Positions 48,430 to 58,472 of a stretch of DNA of 64,000 bases are shown here, in pieces. The notes beneath the pieces are model-generated. The model was not told where the DNA came from. It searched no databases and saw only the letters and a program-made list of their open reading frames with translations. Numbering within the stretch: the stretch's first letter is position 1; every line of letters starts with the position of its first letter. The stretch comes from a bacterium (GTDB taxonomy: Bacteria; JAMCPX01), in NCBI GenBank assembly GCA_021792615.1, contig JAJYUJ010000014.1, positions 1 through 64,000 of the forward strand, in the 5' to 3' direction. Both the position numbers and the translations under genes were made by a program.

Positions 48430-49746
48430 TTATAAGCTATATTTTAAACTCAACATTGCAAAGCCGCCATGCCGCACATAAGGTCCGTCGAGCGAATCAC
48501 CCGACAGCGTGAGTTTCAGGTTGTTTATAATCGACTTGCCGACAGCTACATGGCCTGTAATGCTATGACGATACCCGTTGAGCATGCCGAGATATGACGT
48601 ATATATGACATCTATATTCGCATAGAAGCCCATTGCAAAATTCCTGAATATATAAACCCGCGTTGTCATATAATCCGTAGGCGTGGAATCCACCTTATTG
48701 AGCTCGAGTCCCGCTGCGTAGGGCTGTTTATCGTAGTTCAGCCTGCCGCCGTAGCTGTATGAATTACCCTCTGAACTGTACATGTATTTTGTACCCTCGA
48801 TGGCAAGCGAAAGATTATTGAGTATCCGGTACCCTATGTCACCGTTCAGATTCCTGTATGATTCCGTGTTGAATACCCAAAAGATACTTGTTTTATCTAT
48901 GAGGGATGCGGGATTGAAAAGTCCATACTGCGCATCGAGGAATACCCTGCTGACCGGTGTTAACGATATTTTTACCGTACCGTCGTACGCCCGCTTATCC
49001 ACCATATCATAATAGTATCTGCCGAACATATACAGCATATTGATTGGTCTCACCCAGCCGTCAACACCCCATCGTTCCTGTGAAATAGAATCACTGTTGG
49101 CAGCATAAAACATCGAACCGCCGACACCGAAGAAAGAGTTGTTATAGAACAGTCTGCCACCGGTGGTTACACCCCCGGGTGTATTGTGGAGCTCGGAATC
49201 CACCTCACTGCCTGCAAAACCGTCCAATCCGAACCCGTAAATATTGTTCAGCATCAGTTCCATGCCGTCATACTGATCGCTCGCTACCCCGAAATAACTA
49301 TAAACCCTGCCGAGCTTTATCCTGAGAGGAAGCTGTTTCGGCGTATAGTTAAGATAGGCATAGGCAAAATCGGAATTCGCTCTCTGTGCATACTGACTGG
49401 TAAGCAAATCATAGTTGAGCCATCCCGAAGCCTCGATACTTAGATCGTTTTTTACCACAGGATATTTAAAGTTTAAATCCTCGTAGAATGGCAGGTAGTT
49501 ATTGTCCGTGTTGTTAACGTTTAATCCATACGTACTCAGATAGGTGCTCGAGTTGAGGATAAAGGACGGGGAAGCCGTAGCTTCGGACACCTGGGGTAAA
49601 GACGGAGAAGGGAGTGAAGATGGAACAGGCAACGATTCCGGCAGGGGAATTACGGCTTGTCCGGCATTGCCGGATTGTGCAGCCATAAGGGCTGCAGGGC
49701 TAACAACAAGTGCTAATAAAAGTATAAATGTGGTCACTGTTTTCAT
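48430..49746 (-). CDS. Outer-membrane beta-barrel protein
   Basis: Signal peptide (ALVVSPAALMAAQ), alternating amphipathic strands, C-terminal ...FAMLSLKYSL. Confidence 0.75.
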   Translation of the reverse strand: MKTVTTFILLLALVVSPAALMAAQSGNAGQAVIPLPESLPVPSSLPSPSLPQVSEATASPSFILNSSTYLSTYGLNVNNTDNNYLPFYEDLNFKYPVVKNDLSIEASGWLNYDLLTSQYAQRANSDFAYAYLNYTPKQLPLRIKLGRVYSYFGVASDQYDGMELMLNNIYGFGLDGFAGSEVDSELHNTPGGVTTGGRLFYNNSFFGVGGSMFYAANSDSISQERWGVDGWVRPINMLYMFGRYYYDMVDKRAYDGTVKISLTPVSRVFLDAQYGLFNPASLIDKTSIFWVFNTESYRNLNGDIGYRILNNLSLAIEGTKYMYSSEGNSYSYGGRLNYDKQPYAAGLELNKVDSTPTDYMTTRVYIFRNFAMGFYANIDVIYTSYLGMLNGYRHSITGHVAVGKSIINNLKLTLSGDSLDGPYVRHGGFAMLSLKYSL

Positions 49747-49840
49747 TTTGCCTCCTTCACGTTTTGTTTAGGCTTCAATCAAACATATCCATTGTTTATT
49801 GGCAATGAATATATGAATTCAAATGATAAATCAAGCTTTC

Positions 49841-51223
49841 TCAACCCAAAATATCATATTTTTTTATTCTGTATCTGAGAGAGCGCATGGGAATACCGAG
49901 GAGTGCGCATGCCTTTGTCCTGTCTCCGGAACACGATTTCAGCGCCTCTTCTATGAGACTTTTTTCAATGGTATTCAGGAGGTTATCTATAACACCGTTG
50001 AACCTGACGGCTATATCATTCAGGGTATACCCTTTATCCCGGCTCTCCATGACCGTGTGCATGATATCCGATGGCAGGGATTCCGGAAGTATAACCGGCG
50101 AAGACTCGATAGCAACAGCCCGTTCGACGATATTTTCGAGTTCCCGGACATTGCCGGGATAATAATAGCTTTTCAGGATATCGATTGTTTCTTTTGAAAA
50201 ATCTTTTACACCTTTCCCGAACTCCTTGTTGTATTTGTCCAGAAAATATCTTGCAAGGGGAAGGATGTCGTCTTTTCTTTCCCGCAATGGTTTCATTTCT
50301 ATCTGAATGACGTTCAACCGGTAAAAAAGATCCTCCCTGAACCTCGAATTTTTTACCAGTTCTTTGAGATTTTTATTTGTTGCAGATATGATCCTTACAT
50401 CCACGGCGTATTCGGCGGTATCCCCGATGGGTTTAATCATTTTATCCTGAATGGCTCTCAGCAGCTTCACCTGAGCCTGCAGCGGCAATTCGCTTATTTC
50501 ATCGAGAAAAACAGTCCCGCCGTCGGCTTCGATAAAAAGCCCCTTTTTGTTTTCGACTGCACCGGTGAATGCCCCCCTTTTATGACCGAACAATTCGCTT
50601 TCTACGAGGTTTTCCGGTATTGCTCCGCAGTTGACAGGTATAAAGGGTTTGTTTTTTCTCGTGCCCTGGTAATGCACCGCTCTGGCAACAAGTTCTTTGC
50701 CGGTGCCGGATTCGCCGTAAATAAGCACATTTGTCTTTGTATCCTTTACCCTTTCTATCAGATTAAAAACCTCCTGCATTGCATTGCTTACCCCGATGAT
50801 GTCCCATTTCCCGTCCGTTATGCCGAGCTTTTGCTTCAGCATTATATTTTCATGCTCGATCCTCTGGCTCTCCAGCGCACGGCGTATGCGCAGTCTGAGA
50901 TCATCGATGTTGAAAGGTTTCGTTATATAATCATACGCCCCGAGTTTTATTGCTTCTATGGCTGTCTCGATGGTCCCGAACGCCGTGATCATGATTATCT
51001 TTACGTCCGGGTGAAGTTCTTTTGCTTTTTTCAAAAGCTCCAGTCCGTTTATAGCGGGCATCATAAGATCCGTTAGGATGAGATCGAAGAAACTCTCTTT
51101 CAGGAGCAGCAGGGCATCCGCGCCGTCTTTTGCACAGGTAACATTGTACCGTTCCCGTTTAAGAATAAGTTCCAAAAACTCACGCATACTTTTATCATCA
51201 TCCACAATAAGTATATTTATCAT
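49841..51223 (-). CDS. pilR: Sigma-54-dependent NtrC-family response regulator (PilR-like by context)
   Basis: Receiver LILTDLMMPAINGLELL; GESGTGKELVARAVH; ELFGHKRGAFTGA (GAFTGA); C-terminal HTH. Confidence 0.88.
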   Translation of the reverse strand: MINILIVDDDKSMREFLELILKRERYNVTCAKDGADALLLLKESFFDLILTDLMMPAINGLELLKKAKELHPDVKIIMITAFGTIETAIEAIKLGAYDYITKPFNIDDLRLRIRRALESQRIEHENIMLKQKLGITDGKWDIIGVSNAMQEVFNLIERVKDTKTNVLIYGESGTGKELVARAVHYQGTRKNKPFIPVNCGAIPENLVESELFGHKRGAFTGAVENKKGLFIEADGGTVFLDEISELPLQAQVKLLRAIQDKMIKPIGDTAEYAVDVRIISATNKNLKELVKNSRFREDLFYRLNVIQIEMKPLRERKDDILPLARYFLDKYNKEFGKGVKDFSKETIDILKSYYYPGNVRELENIVERAVAIESSPVILPESLPSDIMHTVMESRDKGYTLNDIAVRFNGVIDNLLNTIEKSLIEEALKSCSGDRTKACALLGIPMRSLRYRIKKYDILG

Positions 51224-51243
51224 GTTTTGCCTTTCTCTCTTTT

Positions 51244-52884
51244 TTACAACGGTAATTCAAGGGTAACTGTCGTACCCTTGTTTTTCACACTGGTTATGCC
51301 CAGGGTGCCGTTATGCTGCTCAACGATGGCCTGGACTACCGGAAGGCCCAGGCCTGTTCCTCCCGGATTTTTTGTCCAGAAGGGTTCCAGGGACAATCTC
51401 GTTTCATTCTCTTCCATACCCTCTCCGGTATCTTTGACCGATAGTACAGCAAGGCTGCCTTTTACCTCACACTCTATGCTGATACTGCCCTTGTCTTTTA
51501 TGGCATGAATAGCATTCAGGACAAGGTTGAGCAATGCCTGCTTCAATTTTAGTTTATCCGCCCGTATCGTTATGTTGTTTTGTACGGATGTTTGCAATTG
51601 AACAAGCGGGTTATAATCGCCCCTCCTTGAAATATTCTCGAAAACCTCGTCGATGAGCTGCCTGACCGCGACTCCGTCCTGAATATTGGTTACGGGCCTG
51701 GCCATGGAGAGGAACTCGGTTACAAGATTGTTAATCCGGTCAACCTCCCGGAATATCAATTCCAGGGGTTTATCATATTCGCTCTTGCCTTTCAGGTCTT
51801 CCATCAGCAGCTGAACGGCCCCGCTGATCGAAGCAAGGGGGTTGCGTATTTCATGGGCCACGCTTGCCGCAAGCCTGCCCGCTGTTGCAAGGATGTCGGC
51901 TCTTTTCAGCTTTGCCTCCATTTTTTTCATCTCGGTCAGGTCCTGAAACGTTACAACAGTACCGATGACGCTGCCGGCGTCGCCATGCAGATTCGATATG
52001 TTGTAACCGGTCTGTATAATACTGCCGTCCTTTCTCCTGATGGTCATTTCGTTCCTTTTCAAAGGAGAGGTGCTGAATTGAATGCCCGTCATTATACCAT
52101 TTATATTTTTCCCGATAACCTCGTCAGGCTTATAACCCGTTATGCGTGCTGCGGCCGGATTCACCGTGCTTATGGTAAACTGTTCGTCAAGGGTTATCAG
52201 GCCCGAATCTATGCTATTGATGATGATCGTATGGAGGTTTGTGAGCTGCTTCAGATCGATACTGCTTATCGATAACGCCCTTCTCGCCTTCAAGAGGCTC
52301 CCGCCGAGAAACGCGCTCAGCACACCGACGATAAAGGTCGTGGAGATGTAGGTTATAAGGTTGAGAAACACGTCCCGTACAAGGTGGTTTGCGTCAGAGG
52401 GGGGAATGAAAGCCGGGGCCAGCCGGTAAAATTGAATATCAACGAGTATTCCGTAGAGTATGGCAGAAACGGATGCGAATATGAGACCACCTTTTTTGGA
52501 TAAAAGAAGCCCTCCCTCTATAGCAACGAAAAGGTACAGAAATGTATAGATACTGTCGATACCGCCGGTCGCTATAACCAGGGCAGAAACGAAGACAGCG
52601 TCCCATGCTGTTGCTATGTATGCTATGCCTGCGAGGTTTTTTTGTTTTCTTAAGAAGACCAGTTCGGCAATACTTACGACGTACAGGAAAACGACAAGGA
52701 TAATGAGCGGGGAGAGCCACGGGGCGCTGTGGAAGATGATTTTATGCTGATAGGTTAACGCCGCTCCGCCGACAAGGATTGTAACAATGATAATCCGTAA
52801 CCACGTAGCCCAGGAGAGCCTGTTTAAAAGCTCCTGCTGTTCTATTGAGAATTCATCGGGCTGCTTTGCTACGGCATTGCTCAT
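51244..52884 (-). CDS. pilS: Membrane PAS histidine kinase (PilS-like by context)
   Basis: Six N-terminal TM segments, PAS, ASVAHEIRNPLASISGAVQLL H-box, GTGLGLPVVQAIVEQHNGTLGI. Confidence 0.87.
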   Translation of the reverse strand: MSNAVAKQPDEFSIEQQELLNRLSWATWLRIIIVTILVGGAALTYQHKIIFHSAPWLSPLIILVVFLYVVSIAELVFLRKQKNLAGIAYIATAWDAVFVSALVIATGGIDSIYTFLYLFVAIEGGLLLSKKGGLIFASVSAILYGILVDIQFYRLAPAFIPPSDANHLVRDVFLNLITYISTTFIVGVLSAFLGGSLLKARRALSISSIDLKQLTNLHTIIINSIDSGLITLDEQFTISTVNPAAARITGYKPDEVIGKNINGIMTGIQFSTSPLKRNEMTIRRKDGSIIQTGYNISNLHGDAGSVIGTVVTFQDLTEMKKMEAKLKRADILATAGRLAASVAHEIRNPLASISGAVQLLMEDLKGKSEYDKPLELIFREVDRINNLVTEFLSMARPVTNIQDGVAVRQLIDEVFENISRRGDYNPLVQLQTSVQNNITIRADKLKLKQALLNLVLNAIHAIKDKGSISIECEVKGSLAVLSVKDTGEGMEENETRLSLEPFWTKNPGGTGLGLPVVQAIVEQHNGTLGITSVKNKGTTVTLELPL

Positions 52885-54095
52885 TAATGAACGGTACTTG
52901 CGATCTTAAAGATCGGCAGATACATTGCGACAACCAGTCCACCAATAATAACGCCGAGGAACACGATCAAAAGAGGCTCTATCAGGGATGTCATCGCAGC
53001 CACGGCAGAGTCCACCTCTTCGTCATAGAAGTCCGCTATCTTCGACAGCATCGCATCCATATTACCGGTGGCCTCTCCAACGGATATCATCTGGACCACC
53101 ATACCCGGGAAAACCTTGGTCTGGCCGAGGGGCTCGGCAATGGTTTTACCGGCAGCAATACTCTCCCGAGCTTTCATGATCGCATTTTCTACGACCTGGT
53201 TACCGGAGGTACGGGCAACAATCTCCAGTCCGTCCATGATAGGCACACCGCTTGATATCATGGTCGATAATGTCCTTGTAAACCGTGCGACCGCATTCTT
53301 ACGTATGATATCGCCGAAAACGGGCGTTTTTAATAAAAGACCATCTATAACCAGCTTGCCATTCCCCGTATGATAATAAGAACGGATGGCGAAGTAAATC
53401 GCTATTATGCCGATAATGAGGTAGAATATATAGTGCTTCAGAAAATTGCTCAGATCCATAACGAATTGGGTTGGAGCCGGCAGAGCCGCGCCGACATCCG
53501 AGAACATCTTTGCAAAGACGGGAATGACGAACAAAAGAAGAATAGAAACAGCACCTGCTGCCACAGACATAACGACAATAGGGTATATCATTGCTCCCTT
53601 TACCCTGCCTTTTAATTTTTCCGCTTTTTCAATGTACGTTGCAAGCCGTGCAAGAATTGCATCGAGCATACCGCCGACCTCACCTGCTGCCACAAGGTTG
53701 GAATACAGGGAATCGAAGGTGTCAGGATGCTTTTTGAGTGCAGCTGCAAACGTCGAACCGCCTTCGATAGAGTTCTTTATATCTTTAATGGTTTTCTGGA
53801 ATGTCTTGTTTTCCTGCTGCGCTCCCAGGATGTCAAGGCACTGGACAAGGGGAAGACCCGCATCGATCATCGTCGCGAACTGTCTCGTGAAAATCGACAG
53901 TTCTTTTCCTCCAACCTTCTCCCTGAATATATTGAGCTTACCGAAATCAAAGGCGGCTTTTTTTTCTTTTATATTGATGGGCCTGATATCCTGCTGCCTG
54001 AGCAATGCGATAACGGCAGATTCACTCTGCGCATCGATATTGCCCTTTACAACCTCGCCTGTTTTCTTCATACCTTCCCATGTAAAAACAGCCAT
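52884..54095 (-). CDS. pilC: Type IV pilus inner-membrane platform protein
   Basis: T2SF domains (FTRQFATMIDAGLPLVQCLDILG; FTRTLSTMISSGVPIMDGLEIV). Confidence 0.95.
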   Translation of the reverse strand: MAVFTWEGMKKTGEVVKGNIDAQSESAVIALLRQQDIRPINIKEKKAAFDFGKLNIFREKVGGKELSIFTRQFATMIDAGLPLVQCLDILGAQQENKTFQKTIKDIKNSIEGGSTFAAALKKHPDTFDSLYSNLVAAGEVGGMLDAILARLATYIEKAEKLKGRVKGAMIYPIVVMSVAAGAVSILLLFVIPVFAKMFSDVGAALPAPTQFVMDLSNFLKHYIFYLIIGIIAIYFAIRSYYHTGNGKLVIDGLLLKTPVFGDIIRKNAVARFTRTLSTMISSGVPIMDGLEIVARTSGNQVVENAIMKARESIAAGKTIAEPLGQTKVFPGMVVQMISVGEATGNMDAMLSKIADFYDEEVDSAVAAMTSLIEPLLIVFLGVIIGGLVVAMYLPIFKIASTVH

Positions 54096-54108
54096 TGTTT
54101 ACCTCCGG

Positions 54109-55236
54109 TTAAAAACTTTTCTGAACGTTCTGCATCCTCGCCTGTGCCTGGACCGATGGCGGTAATGTTGTGCCCGCCTGCAGCATCTGTTTGAGTTCTT
54201 CAAGGTCTGTTGAATACATCGTTGCGTCTTCAACGGTGATAAGTTTCCTCTGATACAGGCTGAACAATGCCTGATTCATGGTCTGCATGCCGAATTTAGC
54301 CTGTCCTACCTGCATGTGTGAATATATTTGGTGCACCTTTTCTTCCCGTATAAGATTCCTGATTGCGGGTGTGGGTATCAATACCTCTGCTGCAAGGGCC
54401 CTTCCCGGCTGATTGTACTTCGCTATCAGCGACTGGGACAGAACACCTTCGAGTACAAACGAGAGCTGTGCCCTTACCTGCGGCTGCTGGTGAGGCGGGA
54501 AAGCATCGATAACCCTGTTTATCGTCTGGACCGCCGAATTCGTATGCAGAGTCGCAAGCACAAGGTGTCCTGTCTCGGCTGTATTTAAGGCGGCCTCGAT
54601 GGTCTCGAGATCCCGCATTTCACCGATGAGCACAACATCCGGGTCCTGACGCAAAATGTATTTCAACGCGGTTGAAAAATTCTTGGTATCGGCCCCGACC
54701 TCCCGCTGGTTTACCACACAATTTTTATGCGGATGCAAATACTCGATAGGATCCTCTATGGTAATGATATGTTCGTGCCTGTCCTCGTTTATTTTCGCTA
54801 TGATGGAAGCGAGTGTCGTGGTTTTTCCACTGCCCGTGGGTCCTGTAACAAGGATTAAACCCCTTGCCTTCTTGGTAAGATCTGCAACGACCGCAGGCAA
54901 TCCAAGCTCTTCAAAACTCAAGATCTTGAAGGGAATAGTCCGGAATGCCCCTGCGACTGCGCCTCTCTGCATAAACATGTTCGCCCTGAACCTGCTCAGG
55001 CCCTTTACCCCGAAAGAAAGATCCAATTCGTTGTCCTGCTCAAATTTTTGCTTCTGGGCATCCGTCAGTATGCTGTAGCAGAGCTGTTTTGTTTCGGTTG
55101 CGGTCAGAGGCGGTACTTTCAACGGCGTCAATTCGCCGTCAATTCTCAACTGCGGGGGGCTGCCGGTCGTGATGTGCAGATCGCTTGCCCCTTTCTCTAT
55201 CATTACTTTCAACAACTGGTGCAGATTAAAACTCAT
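54109..55236 (-). CDS. pilT: Type IV pilus retraction ATPase
   Basis: GPTGSGKTTTLASIIAKINE; DPDVVLIGEMRDLETIEAALNTAETGHLVLATLHTNSA. Confidence 0.95.
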   Translation of the reverse strand: MSFNLHQLLKVMIEKGASDLHITTGSPPQLRIDGELTPLKVPPLTATETKQLCYSILTDAQKQKFEQDNELDLSFGVKGLSRFRANMFMQRGAVAGAFRTIPFKILSFEELGLPAVVADLTKKARGLILVTGPTGSGKTTTLASIIAKINEDRHEHIITIEDPIEYLHPHKNCVVNQREVGADTKNFSTALKYILRQDPDVVLIGEMRDLETIEAALNTAETGHLVLATLHTNSAVQTINRVIDAFPPHQQPQVRAQLSFVLEGVLSQSLIAKYNQPGRALAAEVLIPTPAIRNLIREEKVHQIYSHMQVGQAKFGMQTMNQALFSLYQRKLITVEDATMYSTDLEELKQMLQAGTTLPPSVQAQARMQNVQKSF

Positions 55237-55249
55237 TTCTACCTCCGGT

Positions 55250-56941
55250 TTAATCTTTTGCTGTAACCCTTACGACTTCATCTATCGTCGTCAGTCCCTT
55301 TTTAAGCAAGTCTATCGCGCTCTGCCGCATCGTCATCATTCCGAGCCGTATGGCTTCCTTCTTTATTTCATTAGCAGATGCACCTGCCAATATCAACTCC
55401 CGTATTTCTTCTGCGATGGTGAGGATTTCGTAGACCGCTATTCTGCCTTTGTATCCGGTATTACTGCAGGCATTGCAGCCTTTCCCTTTGTAGGTCTTGG
55501 TGGTTTTGGCCTCCGCCTCGGACATGCCGATGTCGGTAAGGAATTTTTTCTCTATATCAATTTCTTCCTTGCATTTTTCGCATATTTTTCTCATCAACCT
55601 CTGTGCAAGTATCGCATGGACAGACGAAGCGACAAGGAACGGTTCGATACCCATGTTCAGCAGCCGGTTGATCGTACTCGGTGCATCGTTCGTGTGAATG
55701 GTCGACAGGACGAGGTGGCCGGTCAGCGCCGCTTTCACAGCTATTTCCGCGGTTTCATAATCCCGGATCTCTCCGACCATGATAATATTGGGGTCCTGCC
55801 TGAGAAACGACCGCAACGATGCCGCAAAATTTAACCCGATTTCTTCGTGCATCTGCACCTGATTAACACCCGGTATATTGTATTCGACCGGATCCTCGGC
55901 GGTGGACACATTTTTGGAGATCTGGTTCAGTTCGGAAAGCGCGGAATAAAGCGTCGTGGTCTTCCCGCTGCCGGTCGGTCCTGTCACGAGGACCATACCG
56001 TACGGCTTGTGTACGGCATCTTTAAAATCCTTGAGCTGCTTTTCGTTAAACCCCAGCTTCGTCATATCGAGCTGCAGATTCGATTTGTCCAGCAACCGGA
56101 GAACAATCTTTTCCCCGAACAGTGTCGGCAGGACCGACACACGGAAATCTATGTCCTTCCCGTCAGCATATCGAATCTTGATCCTTCCGTCCTGCGGCCT
56201 TCTCCTCTCGGCTATGTCCAGTTTTGACATAATCTTTAATCTGGATGCTATAGCGTTTTTTAAAGAAATGGGCGGTTTCATTATTTCATACAACATTCCG
56301 TCTATTCTAAACCGGATCCTGAAAGCTTTTTCATACGGCTCTACGTGTATGTCGCTTGCTCCCTTTTTAATCGCATCATTCAGGACCGAGTTTACCAGCT
56401 TGATCACCGGGGCCTCTTCACTTGCCTTCTCGAGAGATTTTACGTCGATATTATCGTCATCACCGATAACCTCATATTCTTCTGCTGCTTCGTCCATAAT
56501 ATCCTGATAATCCGTCGACACTTCAAAATATTTTTCTATGGATTTCTTTATGGCGGTTTCTGTTGCTGCAACGAACTCGACATTGTATCCGGTCAGGAAT
56601 TTAATCTCGTCGATAACGGACAGGTTGGTCGGATCGGACGTTGCAACAATGAGGGTTGAACCGGTCTGGTTAACGGGGACGATAAGATGTTTTCTCGCTA
56701 TGTTCTCGGGGATCTTCCTGACGACCTCTTTATCTATTTCGAATTCATCGAGATTTATGGCCGGAACATTATACTGTTTACTCAGGAAAGACAGTAGTTC
56801 CTCGTCCGTGACAAACCCCAGCTTCGTAAGGCTCGAGCCGAGTCTTCCGCCTCCGGCTTTTTGTTCTTCTATAGCCTTTTTAAGCTGTTCCGGCGTTATT
56901 AAGTTTTCCTTAACGAGCAGCTCTCCCAATCTCGACGTCAT
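55250..56941 (-). CDS. pilB: Type IV pilus assembly ATPase
   Basis: Start re-assigned to MTSRLGELLVKENLITPEQL; GPTGSGKTTTLYSALSELN; CEKCKEEIDI...CNACSNTGYKGR zinc site. Confidence 0.95.
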   Translation of the reverse strand: MTSRLGELLVKENLITPEQLKKAIEEQKAGGGRLGSSLTKLGFVTDEELLSFLSKQYNVPAINLDEFEIDKEVVRKIPENIARKHLIVPVNQTGSTLIVATSDPTNLSVIDEIKFLTGYNVEFVAATETAIKKSIEKYFEVSTDYQDIMDEAAEEYEVIGDDDNIDVKSLEKASEEAPVIKLVNSVLNDAIKKGASDIHVEPYEKAFRIRFRIDGMLYEIMKPPISLKNAIASRLKIMSKLDIAERRRPQDGRIKIRYADGKDIDFRVSVLPTLFGEKIVLRLLDKSNLQLDMTKLGFNEKQLKDFKDAVHKPYGMVLVTGPTGSGKTTTLYSALSELNQISKNVSTAEDPVEYNIPGVNQVQMHEEIGLNFAASLRSFLRQDPNIIMVGEIRDYETAEIAVKAALTGHLVLSTIHTNDAPSTINRLLNMGIEPFLVASSVHAILAQRLMRKICEKCKEEIDIEKKFLTDIGMSEAEAKTTKTYKGKGCNACSNTGYKGRIAVYEILTIAEEIRELILAGASANEIKKEAIRLGMMTMRQSAIDLLKKGLTTIDEVVRVTAKD

Positions 56942-57108
56942 GGCATTAACCCCCTTGATCTCTGTTTTGTAATGAGTATACGGAAAACTTGCCAAGGTGT
57001 CAAGGACGGACATGCAAGGCAAACAAACACCTTTCCGCAGGTATTACTCCTGTCAGGGATAGAAACTCCTGTTGAGATTTATTCTTTCTATGCTTATGAT
57101 AAAGGGTA

Positions 57109-57972
57109 ATGGAAGATTCAGCCAAAATAGAAAATATCACCGTATTCTGGGGAAGACACAAAGGGCCGCTGATCTATTCCAATACATTTGTCGTCGAGAC
57201 CGGACAAACGACGGTCATCGTGGATCCCGGGGGAGAGTCCGGGGAACTGACCAAATTGAGCGACAAGAAGGCCTTTATCGTCAACACGCACTTTCACGGG
57301 GATCACCGGAGGATGAATTATCTGTTCACCAAGAGTGATTTTTTCGCGCCGGAACTGGATGCTCCGATGATCGAAAGCCATGAGCAGTTTATCAATGCCG
57401 TAGGCATAACGGACAAGGTGCTGCGCGAGCAATGGCTCCATGTTGTAAAAACCATCTATAACATTACCGAACATAAAATAGCGGGTACGTTCAGGGACGG
57501 CGAACATGTCATAGACAAATCATACGGGATAAAGGCCATAGCGCTGCCCGGGCACACCCGGGGACACAGCGGCTTGTATTTCGAAAGTGCTTCGCTGACC
57601 TTGATAACGGACATAGACCTTACGGATTTCGGACCGTGGTACGGCAACGAGGTTTCGGACATCGACGACTTCCTTGCATCCATAGATAAAGTACGGCAGC
57701 TGCACTCGAAATACTTTATAACTTCACACTCCAACAAGATATATACCCGGGATGAACTGCTGCCGCTGCTCGATAGATTTGCCGCACACGTGCAAAAAAG
57801 GGACAGGGCGCTGACGGAGCTTTTGGAAACCGGGGGCACGCTGTCCATGGACGAGCTTGCAACGTACGGAATCATTTATCCGAAAAATTCGCTGGCGAAC
57901 AATCCAGCCCTGTTGTTTTTCGAAAAGAAGATGCTGGAAAAGCATTTCAAGAGGCTCGGCATAAAGATTTAG
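57109..57972 (+). CDS. MBL-fold metallohydrolase
   Basis: VNTHFHGDHRRMNYLF; LPGHTRGHSGLYF; LITDIDLTDFG. Confidence 0.88.
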   Translation: MEDSAKIENITVFWGRHKGPLIYSNTFVVETGQTTVIVDPGGESGELTKLSDKKAFIVNTHFHGDHRRMNYLFTKSDFFAPELDAPMIESHEQFINAVGITDKVLREQWLHVVKTIYNITEHKIAGTFRDGEHVIDKSYGIKAIALPGHTRGHSGLYFESASLTLITDIDLTDFGPWYGNEVSDIDDFLASIDKVRQLHSKYFITSHSNKIYTRDELLPLLDRFAAHVQKRDRALTELLETGGTLSMDELATYGIIYPKNSLANNPALLFFEKKMLEKHFKRLGIKI

Positions 57973-58045
57973 TCTGAGACTTCCTGCTCCATTTTCCCGG
58001 GGTGAAGGAAGGTCGCGGGCTCAGGCATGACTGCCCCCGGGTATT

Positions 58046-58369
58046 TTAACCCGAAAAATGCGTTTGAAAAATAAGGAAGTTTATGCAATGAGCGATAATC
58101 CCGCGTCAGATAAAGGTATTCTTCGAAAATCCGATGAGGAAACCATACCGGTAATTGCATATAAACCCCGTTAGAAATGTCGGAATAATACAGATGTTTT
58201 TATAATAAATTTTCAATCTATCGTCGTACAAATTATCATCTGCTGAGTTTCTAACGGGGTAAACATACAGAGGACTGAAATCTCGTTTCTCTATGGAAAC
58301 GTATAGATATCAGGTGGATCGCGGGATTGAGCGAATAAGTAAATTTCCTTATTGCATTTTTCGGGTTAA
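58046..58369 (+). repeat. 324-bp nested-TIR repeat element, copy A
   Basis: Ends TTAACCCGAAAAATGC...GCATTTTTCGGGTTAA (perfect 16-bp TIR); inner 94-bp unit 58166-58259 bounded by CCCCGTTAGAAA/TTTCTAACGGGG; same length and mostly identical to copy B in reverse orientation. Confidence 0.92.
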
Positions 58370-58472
58370 TAAATTCTTCAGAGCGGCCTGTAGTTCTCAC
58401 GGGCATTCCCTTTGAAAGAAAGTGACGAACGCACACGTGATGTGATAAGGAACAGGGGAAAAGGAGGGAACG

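Noticed and set aside
53446-54165. 239-aa plus-strand ORF opposite pilC
   Set aside because: Shadow ORF, Ser/Ala-rich, fully covered by the pilC coding sequence.
55169-55834. 221-aa plus-strand ORF opposite pilB/pilT
   Set aside because: Shadow ORF overlapping two confident CDSs.
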